From CAZECE01 sp964510525 (lineage in GTDB: Bacteria > Pseudomonadota > Gammaproteobacteria > Pseudomonadales > JANQJO01), in assembly GCA_964510525.1 (NCBI GenBank), contig CAZECE010000042.1, forward strand, positions 1 through 64,000: DNA of 64,000 bases. The letters run 5' to 3'. Positions 33,688 through 42,477 of the stretch are shown here, one piece after another. A program made the position numbers and the translations under genes. Each line of letters opens with the position of its first letter. Position 1 is the first letter of the stretch. The notes beneath the pieces are model-generated. The model was not told where the DNA came from. It did not search any database and was given only the letters and a program-made list of their open reading frames with translations.

Positions 33688-34962
33688 TTAGAGTGTGTTT
33701 GAAATAAACTCTATGACTGCGTCTATGCTGATGTCTTGGTTCGCTTTGGTTTGGCCTTTCGTTTCAGGGGTTCTGATTTTAATTTCTACTTGATTTTGTT
33801 GCAGGCCTTTGCTGCCCACAATGATTTGGTAGGGGAGGCCGATCAGCTCCATATCGGCGAATTTAATGCCGGGGCGTTCGTCTCTGTCATCGAGTAGAAC
33901 ATCAATACCTAAGTCTAAGAGTTGCTGATACAGCTTTTCAGCGGCTGCTTTGACTTCGGGGCTTTTTTGCATGTTTAAGGGGACGATGGCGACGTCAAAT
34001 GGGGCGAGGGCTTTGGGCCAAATAATGCCTCTCTCGTCATGGTTTTGCTCGATGCTGGCAGCGATGATGCGGCTGACGCCGATGCCGTAACAGCCCATGG
34101 CGAGGGGTTGGGCTTTGCCGTTGGCATCAAGTACGGTGGCTTTCATGCGTTCGCTGTACTTGGTGCCTAATTTAAAGATATGACCGACTTCGATGCCTTT
34201 TTTTATTTCTATGTTCCCGGCACCGCAAGGAGAGGGATCACCCGCTTTGACGTCGATCAGTTCAACGTTGGCAGCAAAATTACTTTGATCGCTGAAGGCA
34301 ATACTGTCTTCGCCGGCTTCAGCTAACACGTGAAATTCGTGAGAGCTGCTACCGCCAATCGAGCCATTATCCGCTTGTACGGCGCGGAACTCTAAACCCA
34401 GAGCGTGGAAGATGTTGTGATAGGTTTCGAACATGATGTCATACGTTTTACCGAGGCAGTCTTCTGATGCGTGGAAAGAATAGGCGTCTTTCATTAAAAA
34501 TTCTCGTGCGCGCATGACTCCGTATCGTGGTCGAATTTCATCACGAAACTTGGTTTGAATTTGGAAAAAATTAATGGGTAATTGTCGATAGCTTTGCAAC
34601 ATATTGCGAGCAATGTCAGTGATGATTTCTTCGTGAGTCGGGCCTAAACAAAATTGGCGGTCATGGCGGTCTGTGAATTGCAAAAGTTCCGCGCCGTATT
34701 CATTAATTCTGCCAGATTCGGTCCAGAGGTCGGCCGGCTGAACCATGGGCATCAGGAGTTCTAGGGCGCCTGCTTTGGTCATCTCGTTCCTGATGATGTT
34801 CTGTGCTTTTTTCAGGCTCTTTAAACCCATTGGCATCCAGGTATATAAACCACCGGCCAGCTGTCGTGTTAAGCCGGCTTTGAGCATCAATTGATGGCTG
34901 ACGATTTCCGTTTCGGCGGGGGCTTCTTTGGTGGTGTTGATGGCAAATGTTTGGGTTCTCAT
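33688..34962 (-). CDS. proS: Prolyl-tRNA synthetase, short form without the INS editing domain
   Basis: A 424-residue class II synthetase that charges tRNA-Pro. Motif 2 is FRDEIRPRYGVMRAREF (residues 139-155) and motif 3 is GCYGIGVSRIIAASIEQ (290-306); the anticodon-binding domain includes LLDDRDERPGIKFADMELIG. The E. coli enzyme has 572 residues, with an editing INS domain of about 180 residues between motifs 2 and 3. Here the flanks join directly: FSDQSNFAANVELIDVKAGD (about 223-242), so the INS domain is gone without disturbing the rest. Short forms are known in alphaproteobacteria. No trans-editing YbaK/ProXp-type gene is seen in this window. Confidence 0.95.
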   Translation of the reverse strand: MRTQTFAINTTKEAPAETEIVSHQLMLKAGLTRQLAGGLYTWMPMGLKSLKKAQNIIRNEMTKAGALELLMPMVQPADLWTESGRINEYGAELLQFTDRHDRQFCLGPTHEEIITDIARNMLQSYRQLPINFFQIQTKFRDEIRPRYGVMRAREFLMKDAYSFHASEDCLGKTYDIMFETYHNIFHALGLEFRAVQADNGSIGGSSSHEFHVLAEAGEDSIAFSDQSNFAANVELIDVKAGDPSPCGAGNIEIKKGIEVGHIFKLGTKYSERMKATVLDANGKAQPLAMGCYGIGVSRIIAASIEQNHDERGIIWPKALAPFDVAIVPLNMQKSPEVKAAAEKLYQQLLDLGIDVLLDDRDERPGIKFADMELIGLPYQIIVGSKGLQQNQVEIKIRTPETKGQTKANQDISIDAVIEFISNTL

Positions 34963-35027
34963 ATTGAGCTCAGCACTGTTTTATTTAGGGTTGTTGTACG
35001 GTTCTCGTTACTGTACGCCAATAACAG

Positions 35028-35060
35028 AAAAGCCCGATTGCGATCAACAATCAGGCTTTT
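35028..35060 (-). terminator. Terminator downstream of the HU gene
   Basis: A 13-base arm AAAAGCCCGATTG (35028-35040) and CAATCAGGCTTTT (35048-35060) form a stem with a 7-base loop, one mismatch, and T-runs at both ends. It ends the HU transcript and may work in both directions. Confidence 0.75.
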
Positions 35061-35082
35061 CGGATTGTACGCAATTTTTTGC

Positions 35083-35571
35083 TTACATGACCATATCTTT
35101 TAGCTTTTTCAATGGTCGGATTTTTACCACGTTTCGAGCCGGTTTGGCTTTAAACATGGTCTCTTCGCCTGTGAAAGGGTTAATGCCTTTACGGGCTTTG
35201 ACCGCTGGTTTGTTGACTACAGTAACCTTCATTAGGCCAGGTAAGGTGAAGTGACCCACGGCACGCTTCTTAACGTGGCGCTCCATGACGTCAGACAGAG
35301 AATCAAACACCGCTTGAACTTGTTTGCGAGTCAGTTCGGTAGACTCTGCAATTTCAGTGATCATTTGGGTTTTGGTCATGGCTTCGCTAACAGCTCTTAC
35401 CGGCTTTTTCTTTACAGCGGTTTTAGCGGCTGGCTTAGCTTTGGCTCGGCTGGTGGTTGCCTTGGCTTTGGCTTTGGTGCTGGCAGCGCTCTTGGCTCGA
35501 GTGGTTTTGGTAGCGGTCGCAGATTTTTTGGCTTTGGCTCGAGTGGCTGAGGTGGCTTTTTTAGCTGGCAT
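35083..35571 (-). CDS. HU-family DNA-binding protein with basic Lys/Ala-rich N-terminal tail
   Basis: A 162-residue nucleoid protein. Residues 1-62 are Ala, Lys, Thr, Arg and Ser only (for example KATTSRAKAKPAAKTAVKKK), like the tail of histone H1 or AlgP. Residues 65-160 form an HU/IHF fold: MTKTQMITEIAESTELTRKQ and a DNA-contacting arm region with ARKGINPFTGEETMFKAKPA. It should bind and bridge DNA. The start follows AGGAAGGT. It lies upstream of proS on the same strand but is separated from it by a terminator. Confidence 0.9.
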   Translation of the reverse strand: MPAKKATSATRAKAKKSATATKTTRAKSAASTKAKAKATTSRAKAKPAAKTAVKKKPVRAVSEAMTKTQMITEIAESTELTRKQVQAVFDSLSDVMERHVKKRAVGHFTLPGLMKVTVVNKPAVKARKGINPFTGEETMFKAKPARNVVKIRPLKKLKDMVM

Positions 35572-35712
35572 AGTTGTTACCTTCCTGACTGGTTAACACA
35601 ATGGTAAGTTACTGGATTTAAAGTTAAAACTGCGTGATTAAAAATGCTGATTAATCGCTCAGTCGAATTCAATATAAACCGCTTTTTTTTTAATTGCCAG
35701 TCGTCAGGCAAG

Positions 35713-35751
35713 AAAAAAGCCTAAAAAATAGGGGTTTTTGGGCTTTTTTTT
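35713..35751 (+). terminator. Orphan terminator-like hairpin in a divergent promoter region
   Basis: AAAAAAGCCTAAAAA (from 35713) pairs with TTTTTGGGCTTTTTTT (to 35751), with an A-run before and T-run after, so it could stop transcription on either strand. No coding gene ends here. Confidence 0.6.
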
Positions 35752-35795
35752 CATTTTTTTGTTGGTGATCATCATAAATAAGGCCTTTTAAGCAG

Positions 35796-35824
35796 TTTAT
35801 CCCAAGATTCGCTGTCGTTATAAT
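35796..35824 (+). promoter_or_regulatory. Sigma-70 promoter of fmdB-aspS
   Basis: TTTATC (35796-35801), 17 bases, then TATAAT (35819-35824). It lies 49 bases before the fmdB start. Confidence 0.5.
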
Positions 35825-35873
35825 CGTTGGGTTTTGGTGTCAGGTTAGATGATGTGGGGAGAGGAAGTTTAAA

Positions 35874-36254
35874 ATGCCTATCTATGAATACGAGTGCAGT
35901 GAGTGTGCTCATCAATTCGAAATAATACAAAAAATGTCTGATGATCCTTTGGTTGATTGCCCCGCTTGTCATGCGCCTAAATTAAAAAAACTCATTTCAG
36001 CGGCGGCTTTTCGTTTGAAAGGTCAGGGTTGGTATGAAACCGACTTTAAGAAAGACAATCGGAAACAGTTGGTAGACACTGATTCTAAGGCTAAGGATTC
36101 TGAGGCCAAAAAAACAAATGCTAAGGGTTCTGGTGAGTCTTCTTCGGGGTCAAGTGACAGTAGCGGCAGTGAATCGGGGGCATCTAATTCCAAATCCAAA
36201 AATGCTGATACCAGTAGTAAACAAGCTGAATCAACTGCAAAATCCTCAGATTGA
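35874..36254 (+). CDS. FmdB-family zinc-ribbon protein
   Basis: A 126-residue protein. The first 45 residues are a zinc ribbon with two CxxC pairs (YECSECAHQFEI and CPACHAPK), typical of FmdB. A linker with LKGQGWYETDFKKDNR follows, then a Ser/Lys/Asp-rich low-complexity tail from about residue 68. GAGGAAG precedes the ATG. It lies directly before aspS, its common position in proteobacteria. Its function is not defined; a regulatory role has been suggested for the family. Confidence 0.9.
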   Translation: MPIYEYECSECAHQFEIIQKMSDDPLVDCPACHAPKLKKLISAAAFRLKGQGWYETDFKKDNRKQLVDTDSKAKDSEAKKTNAKGSGESSSGSSDSSGSESGASNSKSKNADTSSKQAESTAKSSD

Positions 36255-36306
36255 TTCTATTCAGATGGATCCAATTTAAGTGGAACTTTTACGTTAGGGA
36301 ACAGAA

Positions 36307-38100
36307 ATGAGAACACATTATTGTGGCCAAGTAACGACCTCGGTTTTAGATACGGATGTATTGGTATGCGGGTGGGTGCATCGGCGTCGAGATCATGGGG
36401 GGGTTATCTTTGTGGACCTTCGGGATCGAGAAGGCATCGTTCAGGTGGTGTTTGATCCTGATACTCAGGCTACTTTCCAGTTGGCTGAAAGTCTGCGTAA
36501 TGAGTTTGTGATTGCTGTTAAAGGTCGGGTTAGGCGGCGTCCAGAAGGGACGGAGAATCCAGAGATGACAACGGGGGCTGTTGAAATTCTGGGGCTTGAA
36601 TTGCATGTGTTGAGTGCGGCTCATACGCCGCCGTTCCAACTGGATGAGTATATTCATGTTGGAGAGGAGACGCGCCTGAAATACCGATATGTGGATTTGC
36701 GTCGGCCGGAAGTGTCTGAAAAGTTGGTTTTTCGTTCTAAAGTGACGGCGGCTGCTCGTCGTTATTTAGAGTCTGAAGGGTTTTTAGATATTGAAACGCC
36801 TATGCTGACACGTGCCACGCCAGAAGGGGCGCGTGATTATCTTGTGCCCAGCCGGGTTCATGAAAGTCATTTTTATGCGTTGCCTCAGTCGCCGCAACTG
36901 TTCAAGCAGTTGTTGATGGTTGCAGGGATGGATCGTTACTACCAAATTGTAAAATGTTTTCGAGATGAAGATTTGCGGGCAGATCGACAGCCGGAGTTTA
37001 CTCAGATTGACATCGAAGCGTCTTTTGTGGATGAGCAGGCCGTTATGTCAATGGCTGAGGGTATGGTCGTTTCGCTATTTAAGCAATTACTCGATGTCGA
37101 TCTCGGTGCGTTTCCTGTAATGCCTTATGCTGAGGCGATGCGTCGTTATGGTTCAGATAAGCCTGACCTTCGCATTCCTTATGAGTTGGTGGATCTTAAA
37201 GATGTGATGAAAGAGGTGCCTTTTCGGGTCTTTTCTGAGCCCGCGGCCAGCGTCAGTGGTCGGGTTGCCGCGCTATGTGTTCCTGGGGGTGGTGAAGCGC
37301 TGACTCGTAAAGAGATTGATCAATATACGGATTATGTGAAGCAATTTGGTGCCAAAGGCTTGGCTTATATTAAGGTTAATGATGCGTCGAATGGGCGAGA
37401 GGGTTTGCAATCTCCGATTGTTAAAAACTTAACGGATGATGCTTTGCAGGCCGTTTTGGAGCGAACGCAGGCTAAGGCGGGGGATTTGATTTTCTTTGGT
37501 GCCGATCAAGCGACTGTGGTCAACCAGGCTTTGGGCGGACTTCGTGTGAAATTGGCGCAGGATTTAGGTCATGTTGAATCGGGTTGGCGGCCACTCTGGG
37601 TGGTTGACTTTCCGATGTTTGAACAGGATGCGGCAACCAAAAAGTGGACGGCCTTGCATCATCCGTTTACAGCGCCGACCTGCTCGGTTGAGCAGTTGAA
37701 GGTAGATCCTGCGGCGGCGTTATCAAACGCGTATGACATGGTGTTGAATGGCACTGAGTTGGGCGGCGGGTCAGTGCGGATTCACGATGCACAGTTGCAG
37801 CAAGCGGCGTTCGATGTGTTGGGTATCGATGAAGTGCAGGCGCAGCAGCAGTTTGGGTTTTTGTTGGATGCGTTTCGCTTTGGGGCGCCGCCTCATGCGG
37901 GCATCGCGTTTGGGTTGGACCGTTTGGTGATGTTAATGACGGCGGCTGAGTCCATTCGTGAGGTGATTGCATTCCCTAAAACACAGGCGGCTTCTTGCTT
38001 GATGACCCAGGCGCCAGCCAAGGTGGAAACGGCGCAACTGCAAGAGTTGGGTATTCGTTTAAAAGCACCGGCCAAGCCAGTAAAAGAATCGGTTGTTTAG
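36307..38100 (+). CDS. aspS: Aspartyl-tRNA synthetase
   Basis: A 597-residue class II synthetase of the bacterial type. An N-terminal OB-fold anticodon-binding domain (VLVCGWVHRRRDHGGVIFVD) is followed by the catalytic domain: motif 2 FRDEDLRADRQPEFTQID, then the bacterial GAD insertion (about residues 280-410), then motif 3 GIAFGLDRLVMLMTAAESIR. Bacterial AspRS may charge only tRNA-Asp or also tRNA-Asn; that was not resolved here. It sits between fmdB and yebC. Confidence 0.96.
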   Translation: MRTHYCGQVTTSVLDTDVLVCGWVHRRRDHGGVIFVDLRDREGIVQVVFDPDTQATFQLAESLRNEFVIAVKGRVRRRPEGTENPEMTTGAVEILGLELHVLSAAHTPPFQLDEYIHVGEETRLKYRYVDLRRPEVSEKLVFRSKVTAAARRYLESEGFLDIETPMLTRATPEGARDYLVPSRVHESHFYALPQSPQLFKQLLMVAGMDRYYQIVKCFRDEDLRADRQPEFTQIDIEASFVDEQAVMSMAEGMVVSLFKQLLDVDLGAFPVMPYAEAMRRYGSDKPDLRIPYELVDLKDVMKEVPFRVFSEPAASVSGRVAALCVPGGGEALTRKEIDQYTDYVKQFGAKGLAYIKVNDASNGREGLQSPIVKNLTDDALQAVLERTQAKAGDLIFFGADQATVVNQALGGLRVKLAQDLGHVESGWRPLWVVDFPMFEQDAATKKWTALHHPFTAPTCSVEQLKVDPAAALSNAYDMVLNGTELGGGSVRIHDAQLQQAAFDVLGIDEVQAQQQFGFLLDAFRFGAPPHAGIAFGLDRLVMLMTAAESIREVIAFPKTQAASCLMTQAPAKVETAQLQELGIRLKAPAKPVKESVV

Positions 38101-38119
38101 ATAAAAAGGAGTTAGGGGT

Positions 38120-38860
38120 ATGGCGGGGCACAGTAAATGGGCCAATATCAAGCATCGTAAGGCGGCTCAAGACGCCAAGCGCGGTAAGGTATTCACCAAG
38201 CACATTCGAGAAATTACCGTGGCTGCTAAAATGGGCGGTGGTGTGGTTGAAGACAATCCTCGTTTGAGGATAGCGGTGGACAAGGCCTTGGCTGCCAATA
38301 TGACTCGTGACACCATCGAGCGTGCGATCAAGCGTGGTGCCGGTACCGATGAAGCCGATAACATGGAAGAAGTGGTCTACGAAGGTTATGGTCCTTCGGG
38401 GGTTGCGGTTTTGGTGTATACCTTGACAGACAACCGTAATCGAACGGTTGCTGAGGTACGTCATGCGTTTTCCAAAGCGGGGGGGAATTTAGGTACCGAT
38501 GGCTCGGTCAGTTATCTTTTTTCTAAGCGCGGTGAGATTGTTTTAGCCCAAGAGGAAGAGGGCGCTGCGGCTTTGGAAGAAGATGCGCTGCTGGATGCGG
38601 CTCTCGAGGCGGGTGCTGAGGATGTTGTTGGTCAGGACGATGGCAGCTTTGAAGTGATCACTACACCTGAGACCTTTATTGAAGTGAAGTCAGCTTTAGA
38701 GTCAGCTGGTTTGCCAATAGTGATGGCGGACGTGGTGATGTCGGCGTCGACGCAAGTGGATTTAGATGTTGAGTCGGCTGAGAAGGTGATAAGATTGCTG
38801 GATCATCTTGAAGAGCTTGATGATGTGCAGAACGTATATAGCAATGCAGAGATGCCCTAG
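38120..38860 (+). CDS. yebC: YebC/PmpR family protein
   Basis: A 246-residue protein starting MAGHSKWANIKHRKAAQDAK, the family hallmark. YGPSGVAVLVYTLTDNRNRT lies near residue 93, and DVQNVYSNAEMP ends the protein. The family includes transcription regulators and, more recently, ribosome-associated proteins that help translate proline stretches. AAGGAG precedes the start. It is 19 bases behind aspS and before ruvC. Confidence 0.95.
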   Translation: MAGHSKWANIKHRKAAQDAKRGKVFTKHIREITVAAKMGGGVVEDNPRLRIAVDKALAANMTRDTIERAIKRGAGTDEADNMEEVVYEGYGPSGVAVLVYTLTDNRNRTVAEVRHAFSKAGGNLGTDGSVSYLFSKRGEIVLAQEEEGAAALEEDALLDAALEAGAEDVVGQDDGSFEVITTPETFIEVKSALESAGLPIVMADVVMSASTQVDLDVESAEKVIRLLDHLEELDDVQNVYSNAEMP

Positions 38861-38924
38861 CCTTTAGCGATCGCTTTTCTTTGCATCAAACTTTTTGCAT
38901 CTAACCTTATGAGGCAAGTCTGGC

Positions 38925-39431
38925 ATGACAATAGTGCTGGGGGTAGACCCGGGTTCTCGAGTCACGGGTTACGGTTTGATCGAGTTAGCGGCTAAACCGT
39001 TTCGAGTTCGTTACATTGACAGTGGCTGCCTGAGGTTGAAGGCAGCAGATTTGCCGCAGCGGCTGGCTGAAATTTTTCATCGTTTAGGCGAATTGATTCG
39101 TTTATATCGGCCAACGCAAATGGCGATTGAGGCGGTGTTTGTGTCTCGAAATCCTGGTTCGGCTTTGAAACTGGGTCAAGCGAGAGGGGCTGCAATTGTG
39201 GCGGGTTCGGTAGCTGAGTTACCCGTTTTTGAGTACAGTCCTCGTCAAGTTAAGCTGGCGGTGGTTGGGCATGGGGGTGCTGAAAAGCATCAGGTCCAAG
39301 AAATGATGCGTTCATTGTTGAAATTGGATTTTGTTCCGGCTAGTGATGAGGCCGATGGCTTGGCGATTGCTTGGTGTCATGGTCATTGCCATCGATACGA
39401 TATGATGAAAACAGCACGATATAAAGCATAA
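38925..39431 (+). CDS. ruvC: Holliday junction endonuclease RuvC
   Basis: A 168-residue resolvase. Acidic catalytic residues can be seen in LGVDPGSRVTGYGLIE, MAIEAVFVSRNPGSALKLGQ and SDEADGLAIAWCH. It cuts Holliday junctions bound by RuvAB. GAGG precedes the ATG. Confidence 0.96.
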   Translation: MTIVLGVDPGSRVTGYGLIELAAKPFRVRYIDSGCLRLKAADLPQRLAEIFHRLGELIRLYRPTQMAIEAVFVSRNPGSALKLGQARGAAIVAGSVAELPVFEYSPRQVKLAVVGHGGAEKHQVQEMMRSLLKLDFVPASDEADGLAIAWCHGHCHRYDMMKTARYKA

Positions 39432-39461
39432 CGTAAAGCATAATAAATAGGAGCTTTGTTG

Positions 39462-40100
39462 ATGATTGGTCAATTGCGTGGGGTAATAGTTCAGCAGAAA
39501 GCTCCAATGTTGGTGTTGGATGTTAATGGTGTTGGTTATGAACTTCAGGCGCCGATGACCACATTTTACCGTTTGTCTGAGGCTGTTAAAAATGGTCAAG
39601 AGCCCCTTACATTGTATACCCATCTGCAGGTTCGGGAAGATGCGCACCAATTGTTTGGTTTTTTTCAACCTCGCGATCGCCAGTTGTTTAGAGAGTTGAT
39701 TAAAGTGAGCGGGGTTGGGCCAAAGTTGGCGTTGGCTATTTTGTCTGGGATGGATGTTGAAACCTTTGTGGCAGCGATTCGTCACCAAGATGTCAAAAGT
39801 TTGGTGAGTTTGCCTGGCTTGGGTAAGAAAACTGCGGAGCGACTGGTTATAGAAATGCAGGATCGCCTTAAAAATATGTTCTCTGTTTCAGAAAATAATG
39901 ATGTGAATCGAGCTCAAGATGCCGCTGTTGTTGACTTTTTTACTGAAAGCGCATCGCAGCCGGTTCAAGAAGCTGAGGAGGCTTTGGTAGCGCTTGGATA
40001 CAAACCACAGCAAGCACGTCAGACCATTGCTAAATTGGATCTGAAAGATGTTGACAGTGAAGTCTTGATTAAATCCGCTTTGCAATCTTTGGTGCGATGA
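39462..40100 (+). CDS. ruvA: Holliday junction branch-migration protein RuvA
   Basis: A 212-residue DNA-binding subunit. The OB domain starts MIGQLRGVIV; the helix-hairpin-helix pair includes LIKVSGVGPKLALAILSG and LVSLPGLGKKTAERLVIEMQ; the C-terminal domain that touches RuvB ends the protein (EEALVALGYKPQQARQTIAK). ATG 39462 is chosen over two in-frame TTGs, with AGGAG 8 bases upstream. Confidence 0.96.
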   Translation: MIGQLRGVIVQQKAPMLVLDVNGVGYELQAPMTTFYRLSEAVKNGQEPLTLYTHLQVREDAHQLFGFFQPRDRQLFRELIKVSGVGPKLALAILSGMDVETFVAAIRHQDVKSLVSLPGLGKKTAERLVIEMQDRLKNMFSVSENNDVNRAQDAAVVDFFTESASQPVQEAEEALVALGYKPQQARQTIAKLDLKDVDSEVLIKSALQSLVR

Positions 40101-40189
40101 CCTTTGGTTCGATGATGTTGATGGTGAGGGTTTTGATTGCAATGAATAGTTGTTTCAGTTTATTGGATAATGTGAAATAGGGGACTGTG

Positions 40190-41263
40190 ATGGACGGTGC
40201 TCACAGCAGCTCTGAGAGTCGTTGGGTTTCAATGGAGCCAAAGCAGGGTGAGGAAAAAGTGGATCGGGCGATTCCGGCCGTCACCTTGTCTGATTATCGT
40301 TGTCAAGGCGCTATTCGAGATCAACTGTCGATTTTTATTTCAGCGGCTAAATTGCGCAGTGAAGCCTTGGATCATACGTTGATCTTTGGCCCTCCTGGGT
40401 TGGGCAAAACCACTTTGGCTAATATCATAGCCAATGAAATGGGAGGAGAATTAAAAAGTACCTCCGGGCCTGTATTGGAAAAAGCGGGCGATTTAGCGGC
40501 GTTGTTGAGTCATTTGGAATCTGGGGATGTGTTGTTTATTGATGAAATTCATCGCATGAGCCCAGCCATTGAGGAAATTTTGTATCCTGCTATGGAAGAT
40601 TATCAGCTGGATATTTTAATCGGTGAAGGTCCTGCGGCGCGCACCATTAAAATTGATTTGCCCCCCTTTACCTTGGTTGGTGCGACGACCCGTGCTGGTT
40701 TGTTAACAGCGCCACTGCGGGATCGTTTTGGGATAGTGTCTCGTTTGGATTTTTATCAATTAAAGGATTTGGCGGATATTCTTGAGCGATCGGCACGTTT
40801 GCAAGGTTTTGACATTGCGCGTTCTGGTGCTGAAGAAATTGCCAGAAGGGCGCGCGGTACTCCGCGAATTGCCAACCGCTTATTGCGTCGGGTGCGTGAT
40901 TTTTCACAGGTGCATGGTAATGGCACCATTACGGTTTCACTTGCTAACGATGCGCTCGACATGCTCGAGGTGGATGGGCACGGTTTGGATAACTTGGATC
41001 GTAAAATTTTAATCGCTTTAGTGCATACGTTTTCTGGTGGTCCTGTTGGTTTGGATACGCTGTCGGCTGCAATCGGGGAAGAGGCTGGAACCATAGAAGA
41101 TGTGATTGAGCCTTATTTGTTGCAGCAAGGGTTTATTCAAAGGACGCCTAGAGGCCGTGTGGCGACTTCAAAGGCTTATTTGCATTTGGGGCTTAAATTG
41201 CCTGAGAATACTGATGCTGTAGCTGATGCAGCTGCTGAAGCTTGTGCTGTTGAAGCGGTATAG
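40190..41263 (+). CDS. ruvB: Holliday junction branch-migration ATPase RuvB
   Basis: A 357-residue AAA+ motor. Walker A is FGPPGLGKTTLANII; Walker B is DVLFIDEIHRMSP; sensor 1 is LVGATTRAGLLTAPLRDRFG; a winged-helix end carries GFIQRTPRGRVAT. ATG 40190 is preferred over the in-frame GTG at 40187. tolQ follows directly; the ybgC gene usual at this point is absent. Confidence 0.97.
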   Translation: MDGAHSSSESRWVSMEPKQGEEKVDRAIPAVTLSDYRCQGAIRDQLSIFISAAKLRSEALDHTLIFGPPGLGKTTLANIIANEMGGELKSTSGPVLEKAGDLAALLSHLESGDVLFIDEIHRMSPAIEEILYPAMEDYQLDILIGEGPAARTIKIDLPPFTLVGATTRAGLLTAPLRDRFGIVSRLDFYQLKDLADILERSARLQGFDIARSGAEEIARRARGTPRIANRLLRRVRDFSQVHGNGTITVSLANDALDMLEVDGHGLDNLDRKILIALVHTFSGGPVGLDTLSAAIGEEAGTIEDVIEPYLLQQGFIQRTPRGRVATSKAYLHLGLKLPENTDAVADAAAEACAVEAV

Positions 41264-41305
41264 CCCTATTTGATTTTTATTTTAAGAGTGTAAGAGGACT
41301 TGCTT

Positions 41306-41992
41306 GTGTCTGAACCCCTCAGTGTGACATCCATTATTTTGCATGCCAGTTTGCCTGTGCAGTTGATTATGTTGGTTTTATTGGTTTTGTCTTTATTGTC
41401 TTGGATTGTTATTTTTCAGCGACGTCGCGATTATCGGGCTGCGCGATTGCGCAGTGAGGTGTTTGAAGATGATTTTTGGTCTGGAGTTGATCTAAATCAA
41501 CTGTATCAGCGAGTGAAGCAAGAAGCCGCTAATGACGGTGGCCAAGCGCAAATTTTTTCTGCAGGCTTTCATGAATACAATCGCTTAAGAGAGCTTTCCA
41601 ATGCCGGTGGCAGCAGCATCATGCAGGGGGCTGAGCGAGCGATGCGGGTTGCTTTGGGGCGTGAGCAAGAAGTATTAGAAGCGCATTTGCCTTTTTTGGC
41701 GACGGTTGCGTCTGTGAGCCCCTATATTGGTTTGTTGGGTACCGTTTGGGGCATTATGACGGCTTTTTTGGGGTTGGCGCAGCATGATCAAGTGACGTTG
41801 CAAGTGGTGGCCCCAGATATTGCTGAAGCATTAATTGCGACTGCGATGGGTTTGGTTGCGGCCATTCCCGCCGTGGTTGCTTATAACCGATTGTCCCAAG
41901 ATGCGGAGAGTGTGTTCGCTCGTTACCAAACGTTTGCAGAAGAATTTTCGAGCATTTTACACCGTAGGGCACATCAAGTGTCTGCACATTAA
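41306..41992 (+). CDS. tolQ: Tol-Pal system protein TolQ
   Basis: A 228-residue inner-membrane proton-channel subunit of the Tol-Pal machine, which draws in the outer membrane at division. Three transmembrane helices are visible (about residues 15-37, 130-160, 165-195), with EAHLPFLATVASVSPYIGLLG and ALIATAMGLVAAIPAVVAYN. GTG 41306 is the likely start since AGAGGA lies 7 bases upstream; TTG 41300 is too near. Confidence 0.95.
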   Translation: MSEPLSVTSIILHASLPVQLIMLVLLVLSLLSWIVIFQRRRDYRAARLRSEVFEDDFWSGVDLNQLYQRVKQEAANDGGQAQIFSAGFHEYNRLRELSNAGGSSIMQGAERAMRVALGREQEVLEAHLPFLATVASVSPYIGLLGTVWGIMTAFLGLAQHDQVTLQVVAPDIAEALIATAMGLVAAIPAVVAYNRLSQDAESVFARYQTFAEEFSSILHRRAHQVSAH

Positions 41993-42015
41993 TAGGATTT
42001 GTTTAAGGAAAGACT

Positions 42016-42474
42016 ATGGCGTTAACATCTCCTGTTGCAAGCCTGCGCAGTAGGCGTAAGTCGATCGCTGAAATTAATGTGGTGCCTTATATCGATGTGA
42101 TGCTGGTGCTGCTGGTGGTGTTTATGGTCACGGCGCCACTTATGACTCAAGGAATTGTTTTACAGTTACCTAAAGTATCTGCTGAGCCTATTCCCATTAA
42201 AGAGGAGCCTGTTGTTGTCAGTGTCAATAGGGCGGGGGGGTATCATTTGAATGTGGGTAAACAGCCAAAGCAAGAACTCGAACTCTCGACTATTTTGTCG
42301 ACCATCGAAGTGATTATATTGGAAGTGCCCAGTACGCTGCTTATGGTAGAGGCTGACACCGAAGTGCCTTATGGTAAGGTGATGCAATTGATTTCGGGTT
42401 TAAAGCGGATCGGTGCTGCCAATGTTGGCTTTGTAACGGATCCTGCCGGCGTAGATCCTGACCAAGGAGCCTAA
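42016..42474 (+). CDS. tolR: Tol-Pal system protein TolR
   Basis: A 152-residue partner of TolQ. One transmembrane helix contains the proton-binding Asp (NVVPYIDVMLVLLVVFMVTA); the remainder is periplasmic. AAGGA precedes the ATG. tolA begins 3 bases behind its stop. Confidence 0.95.
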   Translation: MALTSPVASLRSRRKSIAEINVVPYIDVMLVLLVVFMVTAPLMTQGIVLQLPKVSAEPIPIKEEPVVVSVNRAGGYHLNVGKQPKQELELSTILSTIEVIILEVPSTLLMVEADTEVPYGKVMQLISGLKRIGAANVGFVTDPAGVDPDQGA

Positions 42475-42477
42475 GTT

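Larger units (their letters stand above)
35572..35873. other. Divergent intergenic region between the HU gene and fmdB
   Basis: A 302-base region with no protein gene. It holds a small hairpin (TTGCC...GGCAA, about 35694-35711), a strong terminator-like hairpin (35713-35751) and the fmdB promoter (35796-35824). A small RNA between the two coding genes is possible. Confidence 0.5.
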
